A stretch of DNA of 64,000 bases from Thermoanaerobaculia bacterium (GCA_022826745.1 JAJDUI010000008.1:186001-250000), one strand, 5' to 3'. Shown: positions 35,761-50,276, counted from the first letter of the stretch. Notes: generated by a model not told the origin, from the sequence alone. Made by a program: numbers and translations.

Positions 35761-36830
35761 GCCGCGATCGCTTCGAGCCGCCCGGCCGGCACACCCAGCC
35801 GCTCGCCGGCGGCGACGACCTGCCGCCAGGACTCGGCGTCGACCGGGATCGCTTCGGCGCGCTCGACGCGCATCGCACGCTCCGGGTCGCCGGGCACGAG
35901 CACGGGCTCTTCCGGGTCGGCGGCCGGCGATGCCTTGACATGGGCGACCAGGGCGGCGAGTTCGTGCTCCATCGCCGACTTGGCGATCAGCCGCTCGGGG
36001 TCGAACACGATCATGAACATGTTGTTGCAGATCGTGCCCTCCACCTCGTGCTCGGGCTGGGCGGTGCGTCCGCCGCTCAGCATGCCGCCCAGGAGTTCGC
36101 AGAACACGGCCAGGCCGTAGCCCTTGTGGTCGCCGAAGGAAGTGAGCGCGCCGACAGGCTGCTTGAACAGGACGGCCGGGTCGCGGGTCTTGCGGCCGCG
36201 GTGGTCGATCAGCGAGCCTTCGGGCGTCTGCTCGCCCATGTTGTGCGCCACGCGGGCCTTGCCGTGGGCGATCCGGCTGGTCGCCATGTCGAGGAGGATC
36301 GGCGGCTGCGCGTCGCTGCCGGGCAGTGACAGGCAGATCGGGTTCGTCGAGTAACGGGCATCGGTGCCCCGGTAGGGCGCGACCAGGGCCTGGTGGCCGA
36401 CCACGTTGACGAAGTGGAGCGAAGCCAGGCCGGCCTCCGCCACCTGCTCGCCGTAGGTGCCGATCCGGCCCAGGTGGTGGCAGTAGCGGACGGGCGCCAG
36501 GACCACGCCGGTGCTCCGGCAGCGCTCGATCGCCGCCGCCGTCGCCTGGCGGCCGACCACCTGCCCGTAGCCCATGCCGCCGTCGAAGGTCATGATCGGG
36601 CCGTCGTCACGGACCAGTTCGACGGTCCGGTTCGGCTTCAGCGTGCCGTTGCCGAGGCTCCGCTCGTAGGCGGGAAGCATGCCGACGCCGTGGCTGTCGT
36701 GTCCCGAGAGGTTCGCCAGCACGAGATGGTCGGCGACGATCCGGGCTTCCTCCGGCTCGCTGCCGCTGGCTTCGAGGATCATCGTGGCTGCCTCGCGCAG
36801 CGCCCGTGGATGGATGTCGATCGATTCCAA
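35757..36830 (-). CDS. Malate/L-lactate/ureidoglycolate dehydrogenase family (LDH2/MDH2) oxidoreductase
   Basis: A 357-residue NAD(P)-dependent 2-hydroxyacid oxidoreductase of the MDH2 fold, unrelated to classical LDH. Conserved blocks are NLSGHDSHGVGMLPAY, STNPICLSLPG, DMATSRIAHGKA and FGDHKGYGLAVFCELLGG. The start is TTG at 36830, supported by an unusually strong ribosome site (AGGAGG about 6 nt upstream). It oxidises a 2-hydroxy acid to the keto acid, or the reverse. A LarA-like gene 1.5 kb away suggests a joint 2-hydroxyacid role. The stop overlaps that of the esterase gene in CTAG. Confidence 0.87.
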   Translation of the reverse strand: MESIDIHPRALREAATMILEASGSEPEEARIVADHLVLANLSGHDSHGVGMLPAYERSLGNGTLKPNRTVELVRDDGPIMTFDGGMGYGQVVGRQATAAAIERCRSTGVVLAPVRYCHHLGRIGTYGEQVAEAGLASLHFVNVVGHQALVAPYRGTDARYSTNPICLSLPGSDAQPPILLDMATSRIAHGKARVAHNMGEQTPEGSLIDHRGRKTRDPAVLFKQPVGALTSFGDHKGYGLAVFCELLGGMLSGGRTAQPEHEVEGTICNNMFMIVFDPERLIAKSAMEHELAALVAHVKASPAADPEEPVLVPGDPERAMRVERAEAIPVDAESWRQVVAAGERLGVPAGRLEAIAA

Positions 36831-36933
36831 GGTCGCCTCCTCGCCATGGCCGAACGGCCGGAAGCGGCGATCCTAGCCGGGTGTGCACCCGGTAAGGCGC
36901 ACTTGGGACAAGGGACGGTAAGCTGACGCTTCG

Positions 36934-38325
36934 ATGCGCCCCTTCGCAGCCTCGTCGTTCCCGCTGGCCGGTTTGTTGCTGGTTCTGCTCGGCGTAGCCG
37001 CGCCCGGGCTCGCCCAACCCGATCCCGACTCCGGCTGGATCGATCTGACCGCCGGCGGGCTCGAGGAGGGATGGAGGCAGCTCGGCGGCGCCGCCGAGTA
37101 CGCGCTGGAGGACGGGGTCGTCGTTGGCACCGCGGTGATCGAGACGCCGAACTCCTTTCTGGCGACGAAGGAGGAGTACGGCGACTTCGCCCTGCAACTG
37201 GAGTTCAGGATCGACGAGGGGCTCAACGCGGGAGTCCAGATCCGCAGTCACAGCTACCCCGACTACCGCAACGGCACGGTGCACGGCTACCAGGTCGAGA
37301 TCGACCCGAGCGAGCGTGCGTGGAGCGCCGGCATCTACGACGAGGCCCGGCGCGGCTGGCTGTTCCCGCTGTCCGTGAACCCCGCGGCGAGCCGGGCGTT
37401 CCGGCGGGGAGACTGGAACCACCTCTACATCGAGGCGATCGGCCCCGAGATCCGGACCTGGCTGAACAACGTGCCGGCGACGTTCCTGATCGACGAGATG
37501 ACTGCGAGCGGCTTCATCGCGCTCCAGGTCCACTCGGTCGGACCGGAGCAGGGTGGACTGCAGGTTCGCTACCGAAACGTCCTGCTGCGAACCGAAGACC
37601 TCGCGCCGAGCGGACGGTCGTTCCCGTACGTCGTCGACACGCGGCCGAACCGGCTCTCCGAAGCGGAGGCCGCGATGGGCTGGAAGCTGCTCTTCGACGG
37701 CGAGAACACGGATGCCTGGCGGGGCGCCCACCGCGAGGACTTCCCGGCCGCTGGCTGGGAGGTCCGCGACGGCGAGTTGACGGTTCTTGCGTCGGAGCCG
37801 GGCGCGCAGCGAGGCGGGGGCATCGTGACCCGCGAGACGTTCTCCGCGTTCGAGCTCCAGTTGGAGTTCCGGATGACCGAAGGCGCGAACAGCGGCGTCA
37901 AGTACCTGGTCACGGAGGGCTACGGCTCGGCTCCCGGCACGGCGGTCGCGTTCGAGTACCAGATCCTGGACGACATGCGCCACCCGGACGCCGAGGCCGG
38001 GCGCGACGGCAACCGGACGCTCGCCTCGCTCTACGATCTGCTGCCCGCGACCAAGGTCGGCCGTTTCGTCAAGGGGCCGGGCCGCTACAACCACGCCCGC
38101 ATCGTCGTTCGCGCCGACGGCGCCGTGGAGCACTGGTTGAACCACCAGTTGGTGCTGGCGTTCGACCGGAACTCGGCGGAACTCGACGAAGCGATCGCGT
38201 TGAGCAAGTTCGCCGGCCGGGACGGCTTCGGCAAGTGGCCGGAGGGCCGCATCCTGCTCCAGGACCACAGCGACGAAGTAGCGTTTCGCAGCATCAAGGT
38301 GCGTCGTCTCGACGAAGCGGACTGA
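36934..38325 (+). CDS. Exported protein with two tandem DUF1080 (3-keto-disaccharide hydrolase) domains
   Basis: A 463-residue protein with a signal peptide (about 1-27) and two DUF1080 concanavalin-like domains, about 32-220 and 245-460. Each has the order W-x-L/DG---W, then EFR(I/M)(D/T)EG-N(A/S)GV, then GxxNHxxI, then the W-L-N- strand. DUF1080 proteins bind or hydrolyse 3-keto sugars or cell-wall glycans. A TAAGCT box lies 9 nt before the ATG. The gene stands next to a LarA-like gene in the same direction and could be co-transcribed with it. Two domains in one chain is less common than one. Confidence 0.83.
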   Translation: MRPFAASSFPLAGLLLVLLGVAAPGLAQPDPDSGWIDLTAGGLEEGWRQLGGAAEYALEDGVVVGTAVIETPNSFLATKEEYGDFALQLEFRIDEGLNAGVQIRSHSYPDYRNGTVHGYQVEIDPSERAWSAGIYDEARRGWLFPLSVNPAASRAFRRGDWNHLYIEAIGPEIRTWLNNVPATFLIDEMTASGFIALQVHSVGPEQGGLQVRYRNVLLRTEDLAPSGRSFPYVVDTRPNRLSEAEAAMGWKLLFDGENTDAWRGAHREDFPAAGWEVRDGELTVLASEPGAQRGGGIVTRETFSAFELQLEFRMTEGANSGVKYLVTEGYGSAPGTAVAFEYQILDDMRHPDAEAGRDGNRTLASLYDLLPATKVGRFVKGPGRYNHARIVVRADGAVEHWLNHQLVLAFDRNSAELDEAIALSKFAGRDGFGKWPEGRILLQDHSDEVAFRSIKVRRLDEAD

Positions 38326-38351
38326 GACGGCCGGCAGCGTAGGATTCGCGG

Positions 38352-39650
38352 ATGCGCGTCCGCCTCGCCTACGGCCGCAGCGGCCTCGAGATCGAGGTTC
38401 CGCGTGAGCGGACGACCGTCATCGAGCCGGTCCAGGCGCCGGCGCTCGCGGATCCCGACGCCACCCTGACCGCGGCGCTACGCGCTCCGGTGGCCGGACC
38501 GCCGCTGCGGCAACTGGCGAGACCCGGGCAGACGGCGGCGATCTCGGTCTGCGACATCACCCGGGCGCAGCCCCGCCGGGAGATGATCGGCGCGGTGCTG
38601 CGGGAGCTCGACGGCATCGTTCGGCCGGAAGACGTGGCCATCCTGATCGCGACCGGCACGCACCGGGCGAACACGGAATCGGAGTTGCGGGCGATGCTGG
38701 GCGACAAGATCCTGGGCGCCTGCCGCGTGATCAACCACGACGCTCGCGACGACTCCTCTCTGGTCGACCTGGGAGAAAGCGGCAATTGCGTTCCGACCCG
38801 GCTCTGCCGTCACTGGCTGGACGCCGATCTCCGGATCACGACCGGCTTTGTCGAGCCGCACTTCTTCGCCGGATTCTCGGGCGGCCCGAAGATGGTCGCA
38901 CCGGGGCTCGCCGGGTTGGACACGGTGCTTACCCTGCACGACGCCGCCCGCGTCGGCGATCCGCGTTCGACGTGGGGGATCATCGACGAGAACCCGATGC
39001 ACAGCGACATCCGGGCGATCGCGGCGCGGCCGGAAGCGAAGCCGCACATGAGCGTCGACGTTCTGCTGGACCGGCAGCAGCGGATCACGCACGTCTTCGC
39101 GGGCGAACTCTTCGAGATGCACGCCCGGGCCTGCGCGGCCGCGAAGCCGATCGCCATGCGGGAGACCGGCCACCGGTTCGAGGTCGTGGTGACGACGAAC
39201 TCCGGCTACCCGCTCGACCAGAACCTGTACCAGGCGGTGAAGGGGATGTCGGCCGCTGCCCAGGTGGTAGCCGACGGCGGCACGATCCTCTGCGCGGCCG
39301 AGTGCAGCGACGGCATCCCCGACCACGGCCGCTATGCCGAGCTACTCGGACGTGGCGGTTCGCCGGAGGAACTGCTGGCGCAGATCGAGACCCGACCCGT
39401 GACCGAGCCGGACCAGTGGCAGGTCCAGGTCCAGGCGCTGATCCAGCGCCGCGCCCGGGTGCTGGTCAAGGCGGACGGCCTGAGCGAAGAGCAGCTTGCC
39501 GCCGCCCACTTCGAGCCGGCGACGGACCTCGATGCCGCGCTTGCCGAATGCGTGGCGAGCCGGCCCGACGCGCGAGTCTGCGTGTTGCCCGAGGGTCCGC
39601 AGACGATTCCGTACGTGGCTGATCGTCCCCGCTTCGCGGTGCGGTCTTGA
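38352..39650 (+). CDS. LarA-like nickel-pincer racemase family protein
   Basis: A 432-residue member of the lactate racemase (LarA, DUF2088) family. Ligand motifs are visible: ATGTHR (His of the first metal ligand), GFVEPHFFAGFSGGPK (second His and the Lys that anchors the pincer nucleotide) and QAVKGMSAA (catalytic Lys region). LarA enzymes racemise or epimerise 2-hydroxy acids with a nickel-pincer cofactor made by LarB/C/E, none of which are here. TAGGAT lies 6 nt before the ATG. The substrate may differ from lactate, since the family is broad. The neighbouring LDH2-type dehydrogenase could oxidise the product. Confidence 0.82.
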   Translation: MRVRLAYGRSGLEIEVPRERTTVIEPVQAPALADPDATLTAALRAPVAGPPLRQLARPGQTAAISVCDITRAQPRREMIGAVLRELDGIVRPEDVAILIATGTHRANTESELRAMLGDKILGACRVINHDARDDSSLVDLGESGNCVPTRLCRHWLDADLRITTGFVEPHFFAGFSGGPKMVAPGLAGLDTVLTLHDAARVGDPRSTWGIIDENPMHSDIRAIAARPEAKPHMSVDVLLDRQQRITHVFAGELFEMHARACAAAKPIAMRETGHRFEVVVTTNSGYPLDQNLYQAVKGMSAAAQVVADGGTILCAAECSDGIPDHGRYAELLGRGGSPEELLAQIETRPVTEPDQWQVQVQALIQRRARVLVKADGLSEEQLAAAHFEPATDLDAALAECVASRPDARVCVLPEGPQTIPYVADRPRFAVRS

Positions 39651-39695
39651 CGCCGCCTGCGGCGGCAGCGGGTCAGACGACCCGCGCACCCGGCG
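39651..39695 (-). repeat. Dispersed hairpin repeat, copy 4 (opposite orientation)
   Basis: Read on the minus strand it gives CCGGGTGCGCGGGTC-GTCT-GACCCGC, then TGCCGCCGCAGGCGGC, matching copy 3 in 39 of 40 positions (TTCT to GTCT in the loop). It starts immediately after the stop of the LarA-like gene. Confidence 0.72.
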
Positions 39696-39696
39696 T

Positions 39697-39733
39697 AAGA
39701 AGAAAGGGCCTCTCCGTTGCCGGAGAGGCCCTT
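39697..39733 (-). terminator. Strong Rho-independent terminator of the large TonB receptor gene
   Basis: Perfect 13-bp arms (AAGGGCCTCTCCG at 39704-39716 and CGGAGAGGCCCTT at 39721-39733) enclose a 4-nt loop. Read on the minus strand, the hairpin is followed by the T-rich TTTCTTCTT. It lies about 50 bp after the receptor stop. It could also stop transcription from the LarA-like gene, with a weaker T-tract. Confidence 0.8.
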
Positions 39734-39783
39734 GATTCTCGATGCCGCCGCGTCAGACGCGGCAGCTTGCGGTTCCGTTCAGC

Positions 39784-42723
39784 CTAGAAGCTGAACCGGC
39801 CGCCGATCTGCAACTGGCGCGGGCTCGTCGTCAGGAACGACGGGATACCGAGCGTGTCGGGAACGGCTCCGTTTCTGATGTTCCGCTGGCCGAAGCCGAC
39901 GCCGAAGCTGTTCTGGTCGAACAGGTTGAAGGCCTCGACGAAGACATCGAGCCGCATGCCGTCGCCGAAGCGGAAGAACTTACCGACCCGGACGTCGATC
40001 GTCTGGATCGACTCGTTCCGCTCCGTGTTCCGGCTGACGACGACGCCGCCCATCACTGCCCGGTAGTCGGGGCAGTTCCAGCCGACGGAGCTGCAGTAGG
40101 CGAAGTCGACGCCCGAGTCCACCAGCGTGTACGGGTAGCCCGACTGGTAGTTCAGGATGCCCGAGATCTGGAAGTCGGCCGGCAACTGGATCATGCCGGT
40201 GACCACCAGCCGATGCTCGACGTCACGGTCCGAGAGGCCCCAGTCGTAGTCCAGGTTGCCCGTGTCGGAGATCGTGACGCCGGTCGCCGAACGCTCGTTC
40301 GAGTCCGTGTCGCGATCCTTGCCCCAGGTGTAGTGGGCGCCGAACTGGTAGCGGCCGGTGAAGCGCCGGTTCACCTTGAAGGTGACGGCCTGGTACTCGG
40401 ACTCGCCGCGGGACTGCCGGACCAGGATCTCGGCGCACTCGGCGCCCGGGACTCCGGGGCAGGTTCCCTCGTTGCGACCGTTCCACATCGGTCGGCCGTA
40501 CTCGTCATAGCCGCCGAAGACCCGGTTGAAGTCCGTGTTGCGCTGCAGGCTGGTCGCCTCGGCGTACACGGCATCGACGCCGGCGCTCCAGCCGTTGCCG
40601 AGTTCCCGCTCCCAGCCGACGCTGGCGCGCAGGGTCTGCGCGTCGTCGAACTCGGGGTCGACGTAGGAGATGGCGGGGATGATGCCCGGCGGCGGGTTCT
40701 CGTTGTTGATCTGCGTGCCGAGCGGCACGTACCCGTTGTCGCCCGGTCGCACGTTGATGCGGCCGTAGTTCGGCGGCACGCCGTTGGCCTGGACCTGGTT
40801 GGCGAACAGCAGGGTGGGCGTGCGGCCGAAGAAGAAGCCGATGCCGCCGCGGAGCACGGACCGGCCCTCGTCCTGCGCCAGGGCGAAGCCGAAGCGCGGC
40901 GCCAGGTTCTCGGTGTCCGGAATCTGGCGACCGTCCGGATGCAGATGGTCGAGGCCATCCGGGTTGTCCGTGGATGTGTAGCGGAGGCCGTAGCTGAGCG
41001 TCAGGTTGTCGCGCTTCAGGCTGTCCTGACCGTAGAAGGCGAGCGCTGCCTGCGTTTCGTCGTAGTTCGGATAGGTCGAATCGCCGAACCAGATGCGGGC
41101 GTTGCTCGCCTCGTTGTTCAGGAAGTCCTCCGGCGAACTGAAGTCGTAGCGGCCGTCACGGCTGCCGGCGAAGAGCTGGGCCAGGTCGTCCTTCGAGTAG
41201 TCGACGCCGAACTTCAGGTCGTGGGCGCCGAACAGGTAGGAGAAGTCGTTCTTGATCTGGAGCTGCTCTTCCTCGACGAAGATCGGCAGAAAGTCGAACT
41301 TGCCGACGCTGTCGCGGGAGCCGAAGCGGAACCGGACCTGCGCCTCGATCGGCGTGCCGACGCGCAGCGACAGCCGGTCCAGGTTGTCCGTGGCGGACTG
41401 AATCCGGAACTCGTTCACGCCGCGGCTGCCGACCACCGAGGTCATCGACGCGATGAAGGAGAGCGTGTCCTCCGTCTTGAGCGATTCCTCGTCGAGGTAG
41501 CTGCTCTCGCGCTCGAAGTCCGTGAAGTTGGCCCGCAGGGTGATCAGGTTTGCGTCGCTGATCTGGTGGTCCAGCTTGCCGAACAGGATCTGGTTGCTCA
41601 CCGAGCGCAGGAACAGGCCGGTGGCGGAGCCGTCGGCGTTCCGGTCGAAACCGTCGACCAGGGCCGCGAAAGCCGGCTCCGTCTGGGCCCGCTGCATGAT
41701 CAGGTCGTAGGTGCTGAGGTCCCCGGTCGAACGCAGCGAGCGGGTGAACGGAATGTCCTGGTCGCGCTGGTCGATGCCGAAGTAGTAGTGGGTGCGGTCC
41801 TGCTTGAACGGGCCGCCGATCGAGAAGCCGTAGTTCTGCGTGTCGAACTCGTCCACCGGACGCGAGCCATCGTTGCCGAAGTGGTCGTCCAGAGGCGACG
41901 AGGGCAAATCCTCGGCCATGCTGTCATCGCGGAAGAAGGCGAAGGCCGAACCGCGAACCTCGTTGGTCCCGGACTTGGTGACCACGTTGACGAAGGCGCC
42001 GCCGTGCCGGCCGTACTCGGCCGAGAAGCCGTTGGTGATGACCTGGAACTGGCGGACCGTGTCCTGAGCGATGATCAGGCCGTCGTTCTCCGTCGCCTCA
42101 CCGCCCCGGCCGTAGCCGAAGAAGGTGCTCTTGTTGTCCGCGCCGTCGACCGAGAGGCCGCTGTACATGCCGCGCTGGCCGGCCATCGTCAGGAAGCCGC
42201 GGGAGCGGTCGCGCTGGACGCCGGGCGTCAGGATCGCGAAGTCGGTGAAGTCGCGTCCGACGGTCGGCAGGCTCTCGATCGCCACCTCGTCGATGTAGTT
42301 GGCGGCGCCGGAGCGGCTGACCTCGATGATCGGCGCCTCGGAGGTGACGGTGATGACCTCGGAGGTCGACTCGATCTCGAGTGTCAGGTTGACGTCCTTG
42401 ATCTGGCCGACGAGGACGGAGACATCGCTCTGCTGCGTCGTCTGCATGCCGGAGAGCTCGGCCGTCACCGTGTAGGTGCCGACCTGGAGCGCCTTGGCGC
42501 TGTAGAAGCCGTTGGCGTCCGAGATCACGGCGCGGGCGATGCCGGTGTCCTGGTTGGTGGCGGTCACCGTGGCGCCGGGAATGGCGTCGCCCTCGACATC
42601 CGAGATGAAGCCTTGGACGGTGCCGGTGATCGTCTGGGCAAGGCCGGCGCCGCCGATCAGGAAGGCGCAGGTCGTTGCCAGGAGGATTGCAAGAAGACGT
42701 GCCCGGGGACGGGTCGACTGCAT
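39784..42723 (-). CDS. Large Oar-like TonB-dependent receptor with CarboxypepD-like N-terminal domain
   Basis: A 979-residue outer-membrane protein. The signal peptide ends near AQTITG, and the carboxypeptidase-regulatory domain (about 30-110) contains GFISDVEGDAIPGATVTATN and the SGMQTTQQSDV segment. A plug domain (about 120-230) and a large barrel end in LQIGGRFSF, with the terminal Phe expected of outer-membrane barrels. ATG 42723 is chosen because GAGGAG precedes it by 10 nt and the signal peptide begins there; the frame further upstream crosses the promoter. This family dominates acidobacterial outer membranes and imports glycans or oligopeptides. It has its own promoter and terminator, so it is transcribed alone. 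The substrate is unknown. Confidence 0.9.
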   Translation of the reverse strand: MQSTRPRARLLAILLATTCAFLIGGAGLAQTITGTVQGFISDVEGDAIPGATVTATNQDTGIARAVISDANGFYSAKALQVGTYTVTAELSGMQTTQQSDVSVLVGQIKDVNLTLEIESTSEVITVTSEAPIIEVSRSGAANYIDEVAIESLPTVGRDFTDFAILTPGVQRDRSRGFLTMAGQRGMYSGLSVDGADNKSTFFGYGRGGEATENDGLIIAQDTVRQFQVITNGFSAEYGRHGGAFVNVVTKSGTNEVRGSAFAFFRDDSMAEDLPSSPLDDHFGNDGSRPVDEFDTQNYGFSIGGPFKQDRTHYYFGIDQRDQDIPFTRSLRSTGDLSTYDLIMQRAQTEPAFAALVDGFDRNADGSATGLFLRSVSNQILFGKLDHQISDANLITLRANFTDFERESSYLDEESLKTEDTLSFIASMTSVVGSRGVNEFRIQSATDNLDRLSLRVGTPIEAQVRFRFGSRDSVGKFDFLPIFVEEEQLQIKNDFSYLFGAHDLKFGVDYSKDDLAQLFAGSRDGRYDFSSPEDFLNNEASNARIWFGDSTYPNYDETQAALAFYGQDSLKRDNLTLSYGLRYTSTDNPDGLDHLHPDGRQIPDTENLAPRFGFALAQDEGRSVLRGGIGFFFGRTPTLLFANQVQANGVPPNYGRINVRPGDNGYVPLGTQINNENPPPGIIPAISYVDPEFDDAQTLRASVGWERELGNGWSAGVDAVYAEATSLQRNTDFNRVFGGYDEYGRPMWNGRNEGTCPGVPGAECAEILVRQSRGESEYQAVTFKVNRRFTGRYQFGAHYTWGKDRDTDSNERSATGVTISDTGNLDYDWGLSDRDVEHRLVVTGMIQLPADFQISGILNYQSGYPYTLVDSGVDFAYCSSVGWNCPDYRAVMGGVVVSRNTERNESIQTIDVRVGKFFRFGDGMRLDVFVEAFNLFDQNSFGVGFGQRNIRNGAVPDTLGIPSFLTTSPRQLQIGGRFSF

Positions 42724-42871
42724 GGTTGGGTTTCTCCTCTGTGTCTGAGTTGGCGCCGTCGAACTCAACACGAGTTCACCGGCGTGCTGTTCACGCGTGG
42801 AAAGTTCGTCGACTGTCCGGGGTGGGTGGCGGTGGTGGGGCGCTCGCGCGCAAGGCCACGAACCGGACACG

Positions 42872-42900
42872 ACTATAAAGACCGCTTCGCCCCCCGTCAA
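42872..42900 (-). promoter_or_regulatory. Sigma-70-type promoter of the large TonB receptor
   Basis: On the minus strand TTGACG (42895-42900), a 17-bp spacer and TATAGT (42872-42877) form a near-consensus promoter. Transcription should start near 42865, leaving a leader of about 140 nt before the ATG at 42723, unlike the short leaders elsewhere in the window. The rest of the 324-bp gap (42724-43047) shows no gene. I see no clear terminator for gltD in it. Confidence 0.75.
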
Positions 42901-43047
42901 AGGAGCGGGGTTCGCTTCAAGATGTTGAATCGACGGGTCGAGCCAGGGCTTCATGCTGCGAGTCTCGACCAGGGCGTTGAAGCCATCGTGAAGGGAGGGG
43001 CGGATGCGGGCGGGAATGTCCGCGTTACCACGGTTGTCCGGAGCACC

Positions 43048-44547
43048 CTAAGTCGTTGAGCAAACTGGCAGTTCGGTGCTGCCGGTCAGGTGTTCGTCGA
43101 TCCGGGCTGCCGCGCCGCGTCCCTCGTTGATCGCCCAGACGATCAGGCTCTGGCCGCGGCGGCAGTCGCCGGCGGCGAACACGCCCTCGACCGAGGTGGC
43201 GTACTGGCCGGGCTCGGCGGCGAAGTTGCTGCGCTGGTCGGTGGCGAGCCCCAGTTGCTCGCCGAGCGTTGCTTCGGGGCCGAGAAAGCCCATCGCCAGC
43301 AGCACGAGTTCGGCCTCGAAGGTCTCCTCGCTGCCCGGTACCTCCTCCATCGTGAACCGGCCGTCGCCGTCCCGCCGCCAGGCGATGCGGACGGTCTCGA
43401 TGCCGGCGACTCCGCCGGCGCCGTCGTCCACGAAGCGCTTCGAGAGGACGGAGAATACGCGCGGGTCGGCGCCGAACCTGGCCGCCGCCTCGGCGTGCGC
43501 GTACTCGACGCGGAAGATGCGCGGCCATTCCGGCCAGGGGTTGTCGGCAGCCCGGTCGTCCGGAGGCCGGTCCAGCAGTTCGAAGTTGACCAGCGAAGCG
43601 CAGCCGTGCCGGACCGCGGTGGCGATGCAGTCGGCGCCGGTGTCGCCGCCGCCGATCACGATGACGTTCCTGCCTTCGGCGTGTATCGGCGCTTCGACCG
43701 CGCGGGCCCCGTCGCTCGGCAGATCGGCGTCGAGCAGCGCGCGGGTGTGTTCGGTGAGGAAGTCCATCGCGAAGTGAATGCCCGAGAGCTCGCGGCCCGG
43801 GATCTCCAGGTCGCGCGGCCGCGTCGCGCCGCAGGCGAGCAGGATGGCATCGTGGTCGCGCCTCAGATCGTCAACGTCGACGTTCACGCCGACATGCGCC
43901 CCGGTGACGAACTCGATCCCCTCCGCGCGCATCAGGTCGATCCGCCGGTCGACGACCAGGCGCTTGTCGAGTTTCATGTTCGGGATGCCGTACATCAGCA
44001 GGCCGCCGATGCGGTCTTCGCGTTCGAACACGGTGACCGAGTGGCCGACGCTGTTCAACTGCGCCGCGGCGGCCAGGCCAGCCGGCCCGGAGCCGACGAT
44101 CGCGATCTTCTTTCCCGTTCGCCTGGCCGGCGGCCGGGGGACGATCCAACCCTCCTCGAAGCCACGGTCGACGATCGCGTTCTCGATGTTCTTGATCGTC
44201 ACCGCGGGGTCGGTGATCCCGAGGACGCATGCGCCTTCGCACGGCGCGGGGCAGACGCGGCCCGTGAACTCGGGAAAGTTGTTCGTCTGCTCGAGTCGCC
44301 GCAGCGCCTCGCGCCAGCGCCCCTGGTAGACGAGGTCGTTCCATTCCGGGATCAGGTTGTCGATCGGGCAGCCGTCGTTCGACTGGCAGAAGGGGACGCC
44401 GCAGTCCATGCAGCGGGCGCCCTGCGTGGCGAGGTGCTCTTCGGGCACCGGTCGCAGGAACTCGTCGTAGTGGGCGAGGCGGATCAGCGGGTCCTGGTAG
44501 GGAACCGCGACCCGCGCGTACTCCTTGAATCCCGTGTCCTTGCCCAT
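43048..44547 (-). CDS. gltD: Glutamate synthase (NADPH) small subunit
   Basis: A 499-residue flavoprotein that passes electrons from NADPH to the large subunit. The N-terminal Cys clusters for two iron-sulfur centres are visible ([19 protein letters not shown] and [18 protein letters not shown]). The FAD site is [15 protein letters not shown] (about 150-164), and the NADPH site is [17 protein letters not shown]. The length matches the family. It follows gltB by 52 bp, the standard gltBD order for ammonium assimilation. Confidence 0.95.
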   Translation of the reverse strand: MGKDTGFKEYARVAVPYQDPLIRLAHYDEFLRPVPEEHLATQGARCMDCGVPFCQSNDGCPIDNLIPEWNDLVYQGRWREALRRLEQTNNFPEFTGRVCPAPCEGACVLGITDPAVTIKNIENAIVDRGFEEGWIVPRPPARRTGKKIAIVGSGPAGLAAAAQLNSVGHSVTVFEREDRIGGLLMYGIPNMKLDKRLVVDRRIDLMRAEGIEFVTGAHVGVNVDVDDLRRDHDAILLACGATRPRDLEIPGRELSGIHFAMDFLTEHTRALLDADLPSDGARAVEAPIHAEGRNVIVIGGGDTGADCIATAVRHGCASLVNFELLDRPPDDRAADNPWPEWPRIFRVEYAHAEAAARFGADPRVFSVLSKRFVDDGAGGVAGIETVRIAWRRDGDGRFTMEEVPGSEETFEAELVLLAMGFLGPEATLGEQLGLATDQRSNFAAEPGQYATSVEGVFAAGDCRRGQSLIVWAINEGRGAAARIDEHLTGSTELPVCSTT

Positions 44548-44599
44548 TGCCTGCCGCGTCCCCTGCCTCTGATCCCGAACCGCCGAACCGCCCTCGGCC

Positions 44600-49173
<4,574 letters not shown>

Positions 49174-49177
<4 letters not shown>

Positions 49178-50094
49178 GCGGCTTCCCCGTGCTCGACGCT
49201 TTCGTCGTCGTCTCCGGGCATCGGCCCCGCGTTCTCGACCAGAAACGCGGCGAAGTCCTCGGCGGCCGCGCGCAGCCGGCGACGGGCAAAGACGATCCCC
49301 ATCGGCCGCTCGAGCCTTGGCTCGAGCGGAACCGCGGCGAGCAGGCCGGCGCGCGCTTCGGCGAGGAACGTCCGGAGCGGCAGGATCGCAGCGTAGTCCG
49401 TCGCCTGCAGCATGCTCTTGAACGTGTCGATGTTGTCGAGACGCTGGGCGAACACGGCTTCGGCCCCGTTGCCTGTCAGGTAACTGCGGATGTGGCGCGC
49501 GGCGGGGAGTTCGTGGGTGAAGTGGATCAACTCGCGGCCGTCGAGATCGGCGGCACGGACGCGCTCGGCCCCGGCCAGTTCGTGGCCCACTCCGCAGGCC
49601 AGGCACATTCGCTCCTCGCGAAGTGGACGCGACTGCAGGCCGGGCCACTGCTCCGGGTAGGAGACGATGCCGAAGTCGCAGCGACCGGTCCGCGCCGCTT
49701 CGGCGACCGCGGCCGGCGGCTCGTACTCGATCTGCACGTCGAGTTCGGGTCGTTGAAGCTGGAACTCCGCCCGCAACTGGTTCAGCAGCGCGATGCCGGC
49801 GGAGTAGATCGCGTGGACCCGGACCGTCCCGCCCCGCTCAGGATCGAGCCTAGAGACGCTGCGCGCCAGTGCGTCGTAGCGCGCGACGAGTTCGCGGCCC
49901 TCGCGGGACACGAGTTCGCCGGCAGGAGTCAGCACGAAGGGCCGCTTGGAGCGGTCGAGGAGCCGCGTGCCGAAGAGCTCTTCCAGGTGCTGAATCCGCT
50001 GGCTGACCGCCGACTGGGTGATGCCGTGAAGCTCGGCTGCGCGGCTGAAGCTGCGCAGGTCGGCCACGTCGCAGAAGATGCGGAGCCCTTGCAT
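49174..50094 (-). CDS. LysR-type transcriptional regulator (probable gltBD regulator)
   Basis: A 306-residue regulator. The winged helix-turn-helix is at about residues 1-62 (FCDVADLRSFSRAAELHGITQSAVSQRI, in parts), and a periplasmic-binding-protein-like effector domain follows from about 88. It is the first gene of the operon and overlaps gltB by 4 bp. In Bacillus the equivalent regulator GltC is divergent from gltAB, so the co-directional arrangement is a variant. Two inverted repeats directly upstream are the likely autoregulatory and operon-control sites. The effector is probably a nitrogen metabolite such as 2-oxoglutarate or glutamate, by analogy only. Confidence 0.85.
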
Positions 50095-50112
50095 CGGAAG
50101 TGTAAGAGCCTA

Positions 50113-50162
50113 CATTAGCCAAGGCTCATGAGCAACCGGTGAACATTAGCGAAGCTGATGTT
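50113..50162 (-). promoter_or_regulatory. Two tandem inverted repeats upstream of the LysR-gltBD operon
   Basis: Site 1 is CATTAGCC-AA-GGCTCATG (50113-50130). Site 2 is AACATTAGC-GAA-GCTGATGTT (50142-50162). Each has one mismatch between arms. Both contain ACATTAGC, 31 bp apart, which is about three helical turns. The spacing and dyads fit dimers of a LysR-type protein binding next to its own promoter. Confidence 0.65.
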
Positions 50163-50170
50163 GCGGGGAC

Positions 50171-50272
50171 CGCCGGGTGCGCGGGTCCGTTGCCGCGGGT
50201 CTTCTGACCCGCGGAGAACGCGCGCCGAAGGCGGCTTGAAGAACGCGCCGACCGTCAGGTCGGCTCCTTGAT
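50171..50272 (+). repeat. Dispersed hairpin repeat, copy 5
   Basis: It begins CGCCGGGTGCGCGGGTC, followed by the stem CCGCGGGTC-TTCT-GACCCGCGG and, further on, GCCGACC-GTCA-GGTCGGC (50247-50264) with a TCCTTG tail. The head, TTGCCG spacer and TTCT-loop stem are the same as in copy 2. It separates the LysR-gltBD operon from the antiporter-like operon. Confidence 0.72.
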
Positions 50273-50276
50273 CCGC

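Noticed and set aside
39742..43059. About 1100-codon plus-strand frame opposite the large TonB receptor
   Set aside because: Antisense shadow. It crosses the receptor's terminator and promoter and has no recognisable domain.
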